Shown here in pieces: positions 10,655 through 20,556 of a stretch of 64,000 nt of DNA. The notes beneath the pieces were generated by a model. That model searched no databases. It worked only from the letters and a program-made list of their open reading frames with translations, and was not told the DNA's origin. Location of the stretch: assembly GCF_000959365.1 (NCBI RefSeq), contig NZ_CP009555.1, positions 3,720,001 through 3,784,000 of the forward strand, given 5' to 3'. The translations under genes and the position numbers were made by a program. This DNA comes from Burkholderia oklahomensis C6786 (GTDB taxonomy: Bacteria > Pseudomonadota > Gammaproteobacteria > Burkholderiales > Burkholderiaceae). How positions within the stretch are numbered: the stretch's first letter is position 1; each line of letters begins with the position of its first letter.

Positions 10655-11515
10655 ATGGAAGCGGGCATCACGCGTCGTAGGGGTGCATTCTTTGCCCGGG
10701 AGCACGAAAACGGACTTTCGTTGGATGAGGCCGATCTCGAGCGGGCATTCGAGGCCGGAGAATTCGTCATGGATTATCAGCCGATCGTTTCGATCCGTTC
10801 GGGGGCCGTGACGGGCGCCGAAGCGACGATACGATGGGATCATCCGGAGTGGGGGGCGCTGCCTCAGCGCGTCGTCCACACCGCCGCGGACCGATTGGGC
10901 GCGGCGTCCCGGATCGCCGGCCACGCGATCGGCGAGGCGTGCAGGCAGCTCGCACGCTGGAAGCAGCAGGGCGCCGGCGTATCGGCGCTGTCGATGCGGC
11001 TCTCGGGCACCCAGTTGGGCGCCGAAAGCGTATTCGAGCGACTCGCGCTATCGATCGAGGAATTCGATATCTCGAGCAGCCAGTTGACGCTCGAAGTGCC
11101 GGAAATGTCGGCGCTGGAGGAATCGCTGAGTCTCCTCGATCGCCTGAAGCGGCTGAGGCAGAAAGGTTACGGCATCGTGCTCGACGATTTCGGGGCCCAT
11201 CACACGGCGATGTCGACGTTGATGGTGCTGCCCGTCACGGGCGTCAAATTCGGCGAATCGTTCACGGAGCGACTGCCCGGTTCGCCGACTGCCGAGGCGA
11301 TCCTGTCGAGCGTCTCGCGGCTCGCGCACGATCTGGGTTTCACGTTGACGGTGTCCGGCGTCGAAAACGGCCGCCAGTTCGAGCTGCTGCGTCGCTTCCG
11401 CGATATCGAACTGCAGGGCGCCTATCTGTTCGAGCCGATGCGCGCCGAGGTCTGGCACGAGCGCGTGAATCCGAGAGCGCTGTCGCAGTTGAGTCTGCGT
11501 GAGTCGCCGTTCTGA
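10655..11515 (+). CDS. Degenerate EAL domain protein
   Basis: A 286-aa cytoplasmic protein consisting of an EAL (cyclic-di-GMP phosphodiesterase) fold. The signature Glu is kept but reads E56-A-T instead of EAL. The Asn metal ligand expected after strand 2 is missing (SMRLSG, residues 113-118). Glu147, the DDFG motif (Asp177-Asp178) and Lys198 remain. The usual EGVE motif reads SGVE (Ser234). By comparison with known EAL enzymes it is probably catalytically dead and acts as a c-di-GMP or protein-binding regulator. The start was chosen because GGGAGAG precedes ATG 10655; the frame opens earlier at 10577. It follows the two-component pair by 260 bp. Confidence 0.85.
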   Translation: MEAGITRRRGAFFAREHENGLSLDEADLERAFEAGEFVMDYQPIVSIRSGAVTGAEATIRWDHPEWGALPQRVVHTAADRLGAASRIAGHAIGEACRQLARWKQQGAGVSALSMRLSGTQLGAESVFERLALSIEEFDISSSQLTLEVPEMSALEESLSLLDRLKRLRQKGYGIVLDDFGAHHTAMSTLMVLPVTGVKFGESFTERLPGSPTAEAILSSVSRLAHDLGFTLTVSGVENGRQFELLRRFRDIELQGAYLFEPMRAEVWHERVNPRALSQLSLRESPF

Positions 11516-12662
11516 CGCGGCCACCTGGCTTCATTCCGAAGAGCGGGATCGGGCGCGCGTGCAGACCGGCCCGCCCGCGTCGCGAGCCGGGTTCCGCATC
11601 CGTCGCGCGCGCCGACGCAAGGACGGCCGCGAGTCGCGGCCGGTGAGATCCGCGCCGCGCTCGCGCGCGCCGACGTCTGACGCGGGCGTTGCGGATGACG
11701 CTCATGCCGCCCACGCTTTCCATCCCCAGTCTTCGGCGATCCGGCCGCCCGCCGATCGCGCATCCGATGCGCTCGCGCGTGTCCGTGCGCGCATGCGCGG
11801 CGGCTCCGCGCGTTCGACGTGGCCCGCGCGCGGTGCGATGCGTCCGACGACGGAATACGCGTTCGCGGCCGGCGCGTTGCGTGACGCCGTGCCGATTGCA
11901 ATCGCGGCGAGCCGGTTCGACGGATGTCGATGAAGCGCGAGCGCGAGCGCGAACGCGCGTCTCCGCACGCAGGCCGCCCGGCCCAACGCCGGCGCGGCTC
12001 GTGATGGCCGGCGCGCGGTCCGTTCGCCTGCCGATATCGAGCGCCATCGCCTGACGGCTCGGCTCATCGCGAACCTACGATCAGACATTGCCTTTCTTTT
12101 CTTCGCCCGGAAATCACAATTGTTAGAGACGCGTCCCCATGTCGTTGTCCGCACACGCTTTCATCGTTGACCGCGGCGCCGAACGTCATCGAGCGCGTGC
12201 GTCGAGCCGGCTGCGCGGACATTTCTAAGAACTTTGATTCAGCGGCACATCCGCGATCTGTACAGTCGAATTCCGACGGGCGATGCAGGCCGCGCCGCGC
12301 GCTTTCGCGGTTCGTTGTGATGGCGCGCCGAGCCAGGCGCTTTGCGCTTCGCGCATGCCCCGCCGTTCGCCTTCGAAGGCGAACGTGCGGATGCCGCGCG
12401 AAGGGTTGGCAAGCGTGCACCGGGTGCGAGGGCAGTCGGCGCGCGCGTCGCGGATCGCGTAGCGCTTCCCGGCTCCGGCATCGGTTCGACTTCGCCGTCG
12501 TGGGATTTCATGCTGGAGCTCGACTGCAAGCAAGGCAATACCGGTGCGTTCTCCGTCGCAGGAAACCGTGGAGGGTTTGAGGGCGATGCAAGACTTCGCG
12601 AAATACGAATTTCAATCGAATGGCAAAAAAATGTGAGATCCGAAATTTGAGAGAGTGACGAA
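11516..12662. other. Gene-free stretch
   Basis: About 1.15 kb with only Arg-rich shadow frames. The last 100 bases become AT-rich (12590-12660) and presumably carry the promoter of the H-NS gene. Nothing else could be supported. Confidence 0.5.
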
Positions 12663-12974
12663 ATGATTGCATATCAACGATTCAAGGAACTCAAAATCGA
12701 ACTCGAGGCCCGTTTGGCCGATGAGCGCAGGGCTGTCAAGGAAGCTGTCCTTGCCGAGATACGCGCTTGTGTCGACGAGTTCGGCTTCTCCCTGGACGAC
12801 GTATTTCCTCCCGACGGCGGGCACGGCAGACGAAAGGTCCGGGCCAAATATTATGACCCTGTCAGTGGCGCGACCTGGTCGGGCGTCGGGCGCGAGCCGG
12901 TGTGGATTCGCGGCAAAGATCGTGCGCCATTCGAATTGCGGTGCAGCGGCGGCGGCGTACAAGAGCCGTCCTGA
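12663..12974 (+). CDS. H-NS family nucleoid-associated protein
   Basis: A 103-aa protein with an N-terminal helical oligomerisation segment (residues 1-45) and the H-NS C-terminal DNA-binding motif at about 64-92 (KYYDPVSGATWSGVGREPVW). It is expected to bind AT-rich DNA and silence horizontally acquired genes. The length agrees with Burkholderia/Bordetella H-NS-like proteins (about 95-110 aa). The first helix is preceded by a GAGAG...GACGA ribosome site. The final dozen residues are Gly/Ser-rich. It sits beside an IS remnant in a gene-poor zone, typical of accessory H-NS copies. Confidence 0.88.
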   Translation: MIAYQRFKELKIELEARLADERRAVKEAVLAEIRACVDEFGFSLDDVFPPDGGHGRRKVRAKYYDPVSGATWSGVGREPVWIRGKDRAPFELRCSGGGVQEPS

Positions 12975-13140
12975 ATCCATGCGGCCACGCGCGCCGAAAG
13001 CCGGCCGCCACGCGCACCGAGGGCATCATCGCCGGCGCGGCAGACAAGCGGGCCTCCAATCCTGACCGCAATATCGTGAACGTTACAGTGTCGCTGCACA
13101 CCCTGCGCGTCGCTCGATAGCGACATGCATCGCATCCAGC

Positions 13141-13486
13141 ACCGTTGACAGTACGCCCCCATTCGCTTCGGCCGCTCACTTGGCGGCCTACGCTGGCCTC
13201 GCCCCGGTCACCCGGCGCTCAGGCTCGTCTATCCGAGGCGAACATCCGTCCAGACGCGGCAACAAGATGCTCAAACGCACGTTGCTCCGCTCCGCCTTCG
13301 CGGCCTTGCGAGACCCCGTCTCGCGGGCTTACCACGCGCGCAAGGTCCAGCAGGGCAAGCGCCACACAAGCGCTCATCGCGCTCGCACGACGACGCTGCG
13401 ACGTCCTGCTCGCCATGCTGCGCGACGGCACCATTTACCACCCCAAGTCGGCCCCTAACGCTTGACGAAAAACATAGGGGCACCCC
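13141..13486 (+). pseudogene. IS110-family transposase remnant
   Basis: The C-terminal part of an IS110 (IS116/IS902-type) transposase is recognisable (AAYAGLAPVTRRSGSSIRGE, then RRGNKMLKRTLLRSAFAALRD and SRAYHARKVQQGKRH). It breaks at about 13360, where the reading continues in another frame (TQALIALARRRCDVLLAMLRDG). The N-terminal catalytic DEDD part is missing upstream. The tail from 13460 to 13486 probably belongs to the element end. It is non-functional. Confidence 0.85.
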
Positions 13487-13761
13487 GCGCAATCGACCGC
13501 TTCGCCTCGATCGGTTGTGCGAATCGATCGCCCCCCGTTTGGCCGCGGCCAGCGACCCGTCATGTGACAGATTTTTGCCGATTGGCTAACGATTGGCTGA
13601 CGCTTCGGTCATCGAAACGATTTTTGAAGCCGTAAACCCTGACGCAAACGATTTCCATGCCGAAGGGCATCTCAAGCATTCCTCATCGCGGCCGTTAGAA
13701 CATGGCAATGCGTCGCGCGGCGCGACGCGAGTTTCGATGTTGGATCAATCGAGGTGAAGCA

Positions 13762-15489
13762 ATGAATTTTCAGAAAATGACTGTGAGCGCGAAACTGACG
13801 ATCGCGTTCGGCACGCTGGTCGGGCTGGTGCTGCTCGTGTCCGTTCTCGCGCTGCACGCGCTCGGCGACGCGAACGACCGCTTCGCGAGCTACGTGAGCG
13901 GCATCACCGCGCGTGCGGAGGCGGCCGAACAGGTGCGCACGGCGGTGGACCGGCGCGCGATCGCCGCGCGCAATCTCGTGCTCGTGACGAAGCCGGCCGA
14001 CGTCGAGCTCGAGAAGGCCGCCGTGATGCAGGCGGAGGGGGACGTGCAGGCGCATCTGCGCCAACTGAAGGCGCTGATCGCCAATGCATCGGATTCGAGC
14101 GACAAGGCACGCAGCCTCGTCGCCGATATCGATCGCGTCGAGGCGCAATACGGTCCGGTCGCGCTCGCGATCGTCAACGCCGCGCTAAACAATCGGCACG
14201 ACGAAGCGATCGCGATGATGAACGATCAGTGCCGGCCGCTCCTCGCCCAGCTGATCAAGGCGACGAACGCGTACAGCGACTACACGCGCACCCGTGCGCA
14301 GGAAATGGTGCGTGAGTCCGCCGATCATTACGCGACCCAGCGCATGCTGCTGGTCGGCCTCTGCGCGGCGTCGGTCGGCGCGGCGGTGCTCGCGGCGCTC
14401 CTTATCGCGCGCGGCCTCATGCGGGCGCTGGGCGCCGAGCCCGCGACGCTCGGCGACGTCACGCAGCGCGTCGCGAACGGCGATCTGAGCCCGGTCGCGG
14501 GCGTGCAGTCGGCGCCGCCGGGCAGCGTGCTCGCCTCGATGGGCGAGATGCAGGCGAGTCTCGTGCGGCTGATCGGGCAGGTGAGAACGGCGGCGGACAG
14601 CATCGCGACCGGCTCGAGCCAGATCGCATCGGGCAATCAGGATCTGTCGTCGCGCACCGAGCACCAGGCTTCGTCGCTGCAGGAAACGGCGTCCAGCATG
14701 GAAGAGCTGACGTCGACCGTCCGGCAGAACGCGGAGAACGCGCAGCAGGCGAGCGCGCTGGCCGCGAACGCATCGGAAGTCGCGCAAAAGGGCAGCGCGG
14801 TGGTCGGACAGGTCGTCGACACGATGACCGACATCAGCCAAAGCTCCGAGAAGGTCGCGGAAATCACCGGGATCATCGAAGGGATCGCGTTCCAGACCAA
14901 CATCCTCGCGCTGAACGCGGCCGTCGAGGCGGCGCGGGCGGGCGAGCAGGGGCGCGGCTTCGCGGTGGTCGCGAGCGAAGTCCGCAGCCTCGCGCAGCGC
15001 TCGTCGAGCGCGGCGAAGGAAATCAAGGATCTGATCGGCGCGTCGGTGCAGAAGATCCACGACGGCTCGACGCTCGCGAGCGAAGCGGGCAAGACGATGA
15101 CCGAAGTGACGCAGGCGGTCGCGCGCGTGACCGACATCATGGGCGAGATCGCGGCGGCGTCCGGCGAGCAGAGCCGCGGCATCGAGCAGGTCAATCAGGC
15201 GATCGCGCAGATGGACGAAGTCACGCAGCAGAACGCCGCGCTCGTCGAAGAGGCGGCGGCCGCGTCGAAGTCGCTCGAAGAGCAGGGGCGCCAGCTGACG
15301 CAGGCCGTCGCGTTCTTCCGCGGGAATGCGGGCGTCGCGACGCCACATGCGCAGCACGCGGCGCAAACGCCGGCGAAGCCGATGACGAAGCGCAGCGTGG
15401 CGGCGCCGCGTCCGGCGCATGCCGCGCCGACGTTCGGCAAGGCGGCGCCGGCCATGGCGGTCGCGACCGAAGACTGGCAGAGGTTCTGA
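13762..15489 (+). CDS. Methyl-accepting chemotaxis protein
   Basis: A 575-aa Tar/Tsr-type chemoreceptor. Transmembrane helix 1 is at about 10-32 and helix 2 at about 195-218. The periplasmic part between them looks like a four-helix-bundle sensor. HAMP follows, then the signalling helices with the conserved hairpin ([19 protein letters not shown] near residue 390). The Ala/Pro-rich tail ends in DWQRF, matching the xWxxF pentapeptide used to tether CheR/CheB. GAGGTGAAG lies before ATG 13762; an upstream in-frame opening at 13702 lacks such a site. cheW follows 43 bp later, so the two are probably co-transcribed. The ligand is unknown. Confidence 0.95.
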   Translation: MNFQKMTVSAKLTIAFGTLVGLVLLVSVLALHALGDANDRFASYVSGITARAEAAEQVRTAVDRRAIAARNLVLVTKPADVELEKAAVMQAEGDVQAHLRQLKALIANASDSSDKARSLVADIDRVEAQYGPVALAIVNAALNNRHDEAIAMMNDQCRPLLAQLIKATNAYSDYTRTRAQEMVRESADHYATQRMLLVGLCAASVGAAVLAALLIARGLMRALGAEPATLGDVTQRVANGDLSPVAGVQSAPPGSVLASMGEMQASLVRLIGQVRTAADSIATGSSQIASGNQDLSSRTEHQASSLQETASSMEELTSTVRQNAENAQQASALAANASEVAQKGSAVVGQVVDTMTDISQSSEKVAEITGIIEGIAFQTNILALNAAVEAARAGEQGRGFAVVASEVRSLAQRSSSAAKEIKDLIGASVQKIHDGSTLASEAGKTMTEVTQAVARVTDIMGEIAAASGEQSRGIEQVNQAIAQMDEVTQQNAALVEEAAAASKSLEEQGRQLTQAVAFFRGNAGVATPHAQHAAQTPAKPMTKRSVAAPRPAHAAPTFGKAAPAMAVATEDWQRF

Positions 15490-15532
15490 TTCTGATGACG
15501 ACACGCGCGTCACGCGCTTGGAGGAGAAGGCA

Positions 15533-16045
15533 ATGAATGCAATTCTGGAAGCGCCGCACGTGGCGCGCATGAGCGGACACGACGCGGCGCGCGATGCGCA
15601 GGAGTTCGTCACGTTCCGGCTCGGCGCCGAAGAATACGGAATCGACATCCTGCGCGTGCAGGAGATCCGGTCGTACGAAGAGCCGACGCGCATCGCGAAC
15701 GCGCCGGCGTTCATCAAGGGCGTGATCAACCTGCGCGGCGTGATCGTGCCGATCGTCGACCTGCGGCTGAAGTTCGCGCTCGATTCGGCCGAGTACAACA
15801 CGTCGACGGTGGTCATCGTGCTGAACGTCGCGACGCGCACGGTGGGCGTCGTCGTCGACGCGGTGAGCGACGTGCTCCAGCTCGCGGCGGCCGACCGGCG
15901 GCCGGCGCCCGAATTCGGCGCGTCGATCGACACCGGTTTCATCACGGACCTCGGCTCGATCGCGGGCGAGGACGGCGACCGGATGCTGATTCTGCTCGAC
16001 ATCGAGCGGTTGATCGCGGCCGCCGATATCGGACTCGTCGGTTGA
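15533..16045 (+). CDS. cheW: Chemotaxis coupling protein CheW
   Basis: A 170-aa single-domain CheW that bridges the receptor and the CheA kinase. It has the typical opening [21 protein letters not shown] and the [13 protein letters not shown] strand. The start at 15533 is preceded by GGAGGAGAAGG. It lies directly downstream of the chemoreceptor. No cheA or other che gene is present in the window, so this is an accessory receptor/CheW pair, presumably using CheA encoded elsewhere. Confidence 0.95.
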   Translation: MNAILEAPHVARMSGHDAARDAQEFVTFRLGAEEYGIDILRVQEIRSYEEPTRIANAPAFIKGVINLRGVIVPIVDLRLKFALDSAEYNTSTVVIVLNVATRTVGVVVDAVSDVLQLAAADRRPAPEFGASIDTGFITDLGSIAGEDGDRMLILLDIERLIAAADIGLVG

Positions 16046-16054
16046 GCGGGCGTC

Positions 16055-16088
16055 GCCGCCGCGCGGCGCTGGCGTGCCGCGCGGCGGC
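16055..16088. terminator. Hairpin between convergent genes
   Basis: A perfect 13-bp inverted repeat (GCCGCCGCGCGGC and its complement, 8-base loop) lies just after cheW and before the end of the opposite-strand gene. It lacks a T tract, so its role as a terminator is only likely. Confidence 0.5.
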
Positions 16089-16102
16089 GCCCGGAGCCGC
16101 GC

Positions 16103-16732
16103 CTAGCGCGGTCCGGTCGGCGTGCACGGCGGCCCGAGCGGCGTGCCGTACAGCGGATGATCGCTCATCAGATCGAGCTTTTCGATCGCCCAGCCCGACG
16201 GCTGCCGGCGAAGCGTCAGGTAATAGCGGCCCGTCGCGAGCAGCTCGACGCGCCCCTCGGAAAGCGTCGCGTCGCGCGTCTGCATCCAATTGACGGCCGC
16301 CTCCGCGCGATCTCCCGACACGTCGATGAGCGGCGTCACGAGATTGTGCCGAGTCGTCGCGGTGGGCCGGTTCGTCACGCTGCCGAACAGAACCTGTGCG
16401 AATCGCGCGAGCTGGGCCTGGCCGCGCACGAAGCAGCCCGGACCGTCGTCCGCGGGCTTGCCCGCGTTCCACACGTGCTGGGTCCATACGCCATCCGGCG
16501 TAAACAGGCGCGTAAATCGGTCCACGCGGCTTTGCGCCGGCTCTCCGACGGTATCGGCGTCGAGCGTCGCCGCGTACTGCGCGATGAGATACTGGATCTC
16601 GATCGCGTCGGCCGCTTTCAACGGGTTCGTCCTCGCCAGACCGTTCGAGGTCTGGGCGACGCTGGCGTAGGAGAGCGCGGCGAGCGCAAGCGCGCCGATC
16701 AGTCGGCCGGCGCGAAGTGAGGTTCGATTCAC
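16103..16732 (-). CDS. Exported SnoaL/NTF2-like protein
   Basis: A 209-aa protein with a clear signal peptide (hydrophobic residues 12-25, cleavage after ASVA near residue 26), so it is probably periplasmic. The mature part has the cone-shaped SnoaL-like fold pattern: an early helix (AIEIQYLIAQYAATLD), a DRFTRLFTPDGVW strand, and a late RYYLTLRRQPSGWAIEKLDL strand pair. Such domains serve as small hydrolases, isomerases or binding modules; activity here is unknown. Translation is taken to start at GTG 16732 because AGGTACT lies 9 bases upstream. The frame extends further upstream but only as an antisense shadow. Confidence 0.8.
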   Translation of the reverse strand: MNRTSLRAGRLIGALALAALSYASVAQTSNGLARTNPLKAADAIEIQYLIAQYAATLDADTVGEPAQSRVDRFTRLFTPDGVWTQHVWNAGKPADDGPGCFVRGQAQLARFAQVLFGSVTNRPTATTRHNLVTPLIDVSGDRAEAAVNWMQTRDATLSEGRVELLATGRYYLTLRRQPSGWAIEKLDLMSDHPLYGTPLGPPCTPTGPR

Positions 16733-16932
16733 GATGGAGTACCTGTTCCGGTTGTGATGCGGTGGACAAAGAATCGAGCGACCGTCGCATGCAGCCCACG
16801 ATCGACGTACGCGAGAGCTGGCGGGACGCGGCGCACGCGCGGTTGCGCCGCGCCGGCCGCCGGTCGGCGCGGCCTCGGCGGAATCGCGCCGCAACGGCGG
16901 CGCGCTCGGCGCGAGTCGCGCCGCCGGCGCGG

Positions 16933-18114
16933 TCATCGGTTGCCGAGCCGCAGCAGGAGCGCCAGGCCGCCGACGATCACGCCGACGGCGCAGATACCGG
17001 GCCAGCCCGCATAGATCAGCGCGAGGTTGCCGGCTTCCGCGCCGACGGCGACGCCGAACATCGCGCCCGTGATGAGGATGCCGTTCAGGCGGCTGCGCGC
17101 GATCGGATCGATCGTGTTGACGATCGTCTGATGCGACACGAGCGCGGCCATCACGCCGAGATCGAACAGAACGGCGCCGATCGCGAGCGCAATCAGCGAG
17201 CCCGAGAAAATCCACATGCCGACGAACGAGCCGATGACGAGCAGGCAGCCGACGCGGATCGCGGGCAGCGGTCCCGCACGGTCGGCGAACCGTCCGAAAA
17301 GCGGCGCTGCGAGCGCGCCCGCGGCGCCCGCGACGCCGTACGCGCCGGCGACGCCCGAACCCTGATGATAGGGCGGCGCGGCGAGCACGAGCGCGAGCGT
17401 CGACCAGAATGCGCCGAGCGACATCGCGAGGAGTCCTTGCGTATACACCGCCCGGCGCAGCGCCGCGTGCTGCCGCCAGAGCTTGACGAGGCTCGCCATC
17501 AGCTGCGAATACCGGCCGCCCGCGCTCACGGGCAGCGCCGGCAGGAGGCGCCAGACCGCCAGCACGACGAGGCCTTCGAGCGCCGCCGCGACCGCGTAGA
17601 TCGCGCGCCAGCCGAATTGCTGCGCGACGAGGCCGCCGAGCGTTCGGGACAGCAGCACGCCCGTCAGCAGGCCCGTCGTCACGGTGCCGACGATGCGGCC
17701 ACGATGCGCGTCAGGTGCGAGCTGCGCCGCCACCGGAATGAAATCCTGCCCGACGCTGCTGAACAGTCCGATCGCGGCGCTCGTCAGGATGAGCGCCGCA
17801 TAGTTCGGCGACAGCGCCGCGGCAACGAGCGCGAGGACGAGCAGCAGCCCCTTGCAGACGATCAGCGAGCGGCGGCTCAGCATGTCGCCGAGCGGCGCGA
17901 GCAGCAGAATGCCCAGTGCATAGCCGATTTGCGTGAGCGTCGGCGCCCAGCCGATGAGCTGCGGCGGAACGTCGAAGTCGCGCTGGACGAGGCTGAGTAT
18001 CGGCTGGATGTAGTACACGTTCGCGACGCCGATCCCGGTCCCGATTGCCAGCAGCAAGACAAGGCGTCGCGACAGCGTTTCATGACCCATCGATAACGCG
18101 GCAGGTGTCGTCAA
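16933..18114 (-). CDS. MFS transporter
   Basis: A 393-aa major facilitator with about 12 hydrophobic helices, probably an exporter. The A-like motif appears as LLLAPLGDMLSRR in the loop between helices 2 and 3. The TTG at 18114 is preceded by AAGGAG at ideal spacing; an ATG eight codons downstream (18090) is the alternative. It diverges from the flavin monooxygenase gene across a 438-bp regulatory region rich in inverted repeats, suggesting it exports a substrate or product of that pathway, or is coregulated with it. Confidence 0.9.
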   Translation of the reverse strand: MTTPAALSMGHETLSRRLVLLLAIGTGIGVANVYYIQPILSLVQRDFDVPPQLIGWAPTLTQIGYALGILLLAPLGDMLSRRSLIVCKGLLLVLALVAAALSPNYAALILTSAAIGLFSSVGQDFIPVAAQLAPDAHRGRIVGTVTTGLLTGVLLSRTLGGLVAQQFGWRAIYAVAAALEGLVVLAVWRLLPALPVSAGGRYSQLMASLVKLWRQHAALRRAVYTQGLLAMSLGAFWSTLALVLAAPPYHQGSGVAGAYGVAGAAGALAAPLFGRFADRAGPLPAIRVGCLLVIGSFVGMWIFSGSLIALAIGAVLFDLGVMAALVSHQTIVNTIDPIARSRLNGILITGAMFGVAVGAEAGNLALIYAGWPGICAVGVIVGGLALLLRLGNR

Positions 18115-18552
18115 GATGTGCTCCTTGCTTCGAAGAATGAATGGACAACGCCCATCGGCGGACGGCGCGCGGCCATCGACGCGCACCGATGCCCGCCGGC
18201 GAATGTCGCGACGCGGATTCCGGCTCGACCAGCCGAATTGCAATCCGACCCTTTCGCCGATTAGGCGGCCAAATATGATCTCATGCAAATAAATCTTATG
18301 CGATATTTATTGTGTTGTGGCAATCAATCGATATGAGCATATCGATAGAGAGAATTGAGTCTAATTCGTGTCATTTGAGGATTTGGCGTCCAAATTGACG
18401 GAATTTAGGCGAAAAAATCGCCAGCATCCGGCAAATTAATTGCTGTTGCGAATTGACCGTATGCGATCTAATATTGCGCAGCATCGCGTTGAAATCGAAA
18501 CAACTCATCCAGTCGTTTCTTTGCTAAAACGGCATTTCGGGAGTGCCTGCGG
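18115..18552. promoter_or_regulatory. Divergent regulatory region with palindromes
   Basis: This AT-rich interval separates the MFS and monooxygenase genes. It contains a perfect inverted repeat with 9-bp arms and a 2-base spacer (ATCGATATG arm, 18327-18346). It also has an imperfect palindrome at 18289-18310 with an ATGCGAT core, and a site at 18451-18472 ending ATGCGATCTAAT. The last recurs upstream of the EthD gene at 32622-32643. These look like operators of a dimeric regulator, perhaps the local MarR protein. Confidence 0.6.
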
Positions 18553-20241
18553 ATGCATACCCCACCTCGTTTTTCCTATACCCGGCCCGCCGAACTCGAC
18601 CTCGACGAGCCCGCGCGCGTTCCGGTCGTGATCGTGGGCGCCGGGCTCATCGGCCTCGCGCTCGCTTGCGATCTCGCCCAGCGCGGCGTGGCGAGCGTGG
18701 TGCTCGAGGCGCGCGACGCGCCGATCGACGGCTCGCGCGCGATCGTCTTCGCGCAGCGCAGTCTCGAAATTCTCGCGCGGATGAAGCTCGGCCCCCGGCT
18801 GCGCCAACAGGGCGTCAACTGGAAGGTCGGCCGCCTGTATCACCAATCCCGCGAAGTGTTCAGCTTCGACTTCCAGCCGGAGCCGGGATTCGAGTGGCCC
18901 CCGTTCATCAACGTGCAGCAATCCTATATCGAAGAATGGCTCGCGCAAGCGTGCGCCGAGAGCGGCCTCGTCGATCTGCGCAGCCGCAGCCGCGTCACCG
19001 ACGTGATCGGTCGCGCCGACGGCGCGACCGTCGCGGTCGAGACGCCGGACGGCGATTACCGGCTCGATTGCGATTGGCTGATCGCGTGCGACGGCGCGCG
19101 CTCGACCGTGCGAAAGGTGCTCGACCTGCCGTTCGTCGGGGAGATGTTTCCCGATCGCTTCCTGATCGTCGACATCGAGATGAAGGACGCGTCGCTTCGC
19201 GCCGAGCGCCGCTTCTGGTTCGATCCGCCGTTCCATCCGAATCGGTCGGTGCTGCTGCACAAGCAGCCTGACAACTTGTGGCGCGTCGATTTCCAACTGG
19301 GCGCCGATGCCGACCCGGTGCTCGAACGGGAGCCCGAACGCGTCGAGCAGCGGTTGCGCGCGATGTTCGGCGACGAAGCGGCGTTCCGGATCGACTGGGT
19401 GAGCGTCTATACGTTTCGCTGCCGGCGCCTCGCGCGCTTCGTCCACTCGCGCATCGCGTTCGCGGGCGACAGCGCGCACGAGGTCAGTCCATTCGGCGGA
19501 CGGGGCGGCAACGGCGGCCTGCAGGACATCGACAATCTCGGCTGGCGGCTCGCCGCGATCGTACGCCATGGCGCGCCGGCATCGCTGATCGATTCGTATG
19601 GCGAAGAGCGCGCGTTCGCCGCCGACGAGAATATCCTCAACTCGACGCGCAGCGCGCGCTTCATCTCGCCCGAGAGCCCGGCCGTCGACGTGCTGCGGCG
19701 CGCGGCGCTCGCGCTCGCGCGCACGACGCCGTTCGGCCGCGCGCTCGTCAATTCCGGGCGGCTGTCGCGTCCGGCCGTGCTGACGGGCGTCGGGCAATTC
19801 GCCGGCGCCGTCGCGCACCCCGGCGTGCTGAAGCCCGGCTCGCCCGCCGTCGACGCGCCCGTCAAGCGCGCCGGCGAGCCCGACTGGCTGCTTGCGCACC
19901 TGGGCGGGCCGGGGTACACGCTGCTCGTCTACGGCGATCCCGACGACCCGGCGATCTCCGCGCTCGCCGCCGCGCCGCGCGCCGCTCTGCTCGACATCGT
20001 CGTTGCGTCGCCGACCCGGCCCGCGCGCGAGCACGACGCGCCGGGATGTTCGACGCTGTGGGATCACGAAGGCTTCGTCGCGCTGCGCTACGGCCTCGCG
20101 CCGGGCAACGCGGTGCTGCTGCGGCCGGATCAGCACGTGCTCGGCTCGTTCGAGCGTGTCGATTCGAGCGCGCTGCGCACGATCCTCGATCGGGCCGTCG
20201 GCGCACCGGTTCCCCTTTGGTTCGAGGAGACGCAATCATGA
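18553..20241 (+). CDS. FAD-dependent aromatic monooxygenase (PHBH/MhpA family)
   Basis: A 562-aa flavoprotein hydroxylase that would use NAD(P)H and O2 on an aromatic substrate. The Rossmann motif is VVIVGAGLIGLALA (about residue 26), the DG motif is LIACDGARSTVRK (about 175), and the GD motif is RIAFAGDSAHEVSPFGGRGG (about 300-320). A C-terminal thioredoxin-like extension of the MhpA/PheA kind follows (about 400-562). Its stop overlaps the next start by 4 bp (ATGA), so the DUF2783 protein is coupled to it. The substrate is unknown. The promoter region carries putative operators. Confidence 0.92.
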   Translation: MHTPPRFSYTRPAELDLDEPARVPVVIVGAGLIGLALACDLAQRGVASVVLEARDAPIDGSRAIVFAQRSLEILARMKLGPRLRQQGVNWKVGRLYHQSREVFSFDFQPEPGFEWPPFINVQQSYIEEWLAQACAESGLVDLRSRSRVTDVIGRADGATVAVETPDGDYRLDCDWLIACDGARSTVRKVLDLPFVGEMFPDRFLIVDIEMKDASLRAERRFWFDPPFHPNRSVLLHKQPDNLWRVDFQLGADADPVLEREPERVEQRLRAMFGDEAAFRIDWVSVYTFRCRRLARFVHSRIAFAGDSAHEVSPFGGRGGNGGLQDIDNLGWRLAAIVRHGAPASLIDSYGEERAFAADENILNSTRSARFISPESPAVDVLRRAALALARTTPFGRALVNSGRLSRPAVLTGVGQFAGAVAHPGVLKPGSPAVDAPVKRAGEPDWLLAHLGGPGYTLLVYGDPDDPAISALAAAPRAALLDIVVASPTRPAREHDAPGCSTLWDHEGFVALRYGLAPGNAVLLRPDQHVLGSFERVDSSALRTILDRAVGAPVPLWFEETQS

Positions 20242-20468
20242 GCGGCAACGTGAGCGACAGCTTTGCCGCGCCGTTGATGGGCGCGCGCGTTCCGGAGCTT
20301 GCCGATCCGGATGCCTGTTTTTCGATGCTGACCGATGCGTGCCGCGATCTCGACGATGCGCAGGGCCACCTGTTTCATGCTCAGCTCGTGCTCGTGCTGA
20401 TGCATCACATCGCGGATCCCGACGTGTTGCGCGACGCCATCGCGATCGCGCGCGCCGGCATCGACTGA
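20238..20468 (+). CDS. DUF2783 domain protein
   Basis: A 76-aa acidic protein that starts inside the monooxygenase stop (ATGA overlap). Its sequence (DPDACFSMLTDACRDLDDAQ, then LVLMHHIADPDVLRDAI) fits DUF2783, a small family usually encoded next to MhpA-like flavin monooxygenases. It may be an accessory subunit of that enzyme; no catalytic motif is visible. Confidence 0.8.
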   Translation: MSGNVSDSFAAPLMGARVPELADPDACFSMLTDACRDLDDAQGHLFHAQLVLVLMHHIADPDVLRDAIAIARAGID

Positions 20469-20556
20469 TCCACGAGGCCAAATTTCCGGGCGAGCGCGCG
20501 AGACGACGCTGCCGCCCGTTTCAATGTGGGATTTCCGCGATCGAGGGCACGAAACC

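Noticed and set aside
11516..12650. Several 100-160-aa frames in the gap before H-NS
   Set aside because: All are Arg-rich products typical of random high-GC sequence, overlap each other on both strands, and lack ribosome sites.
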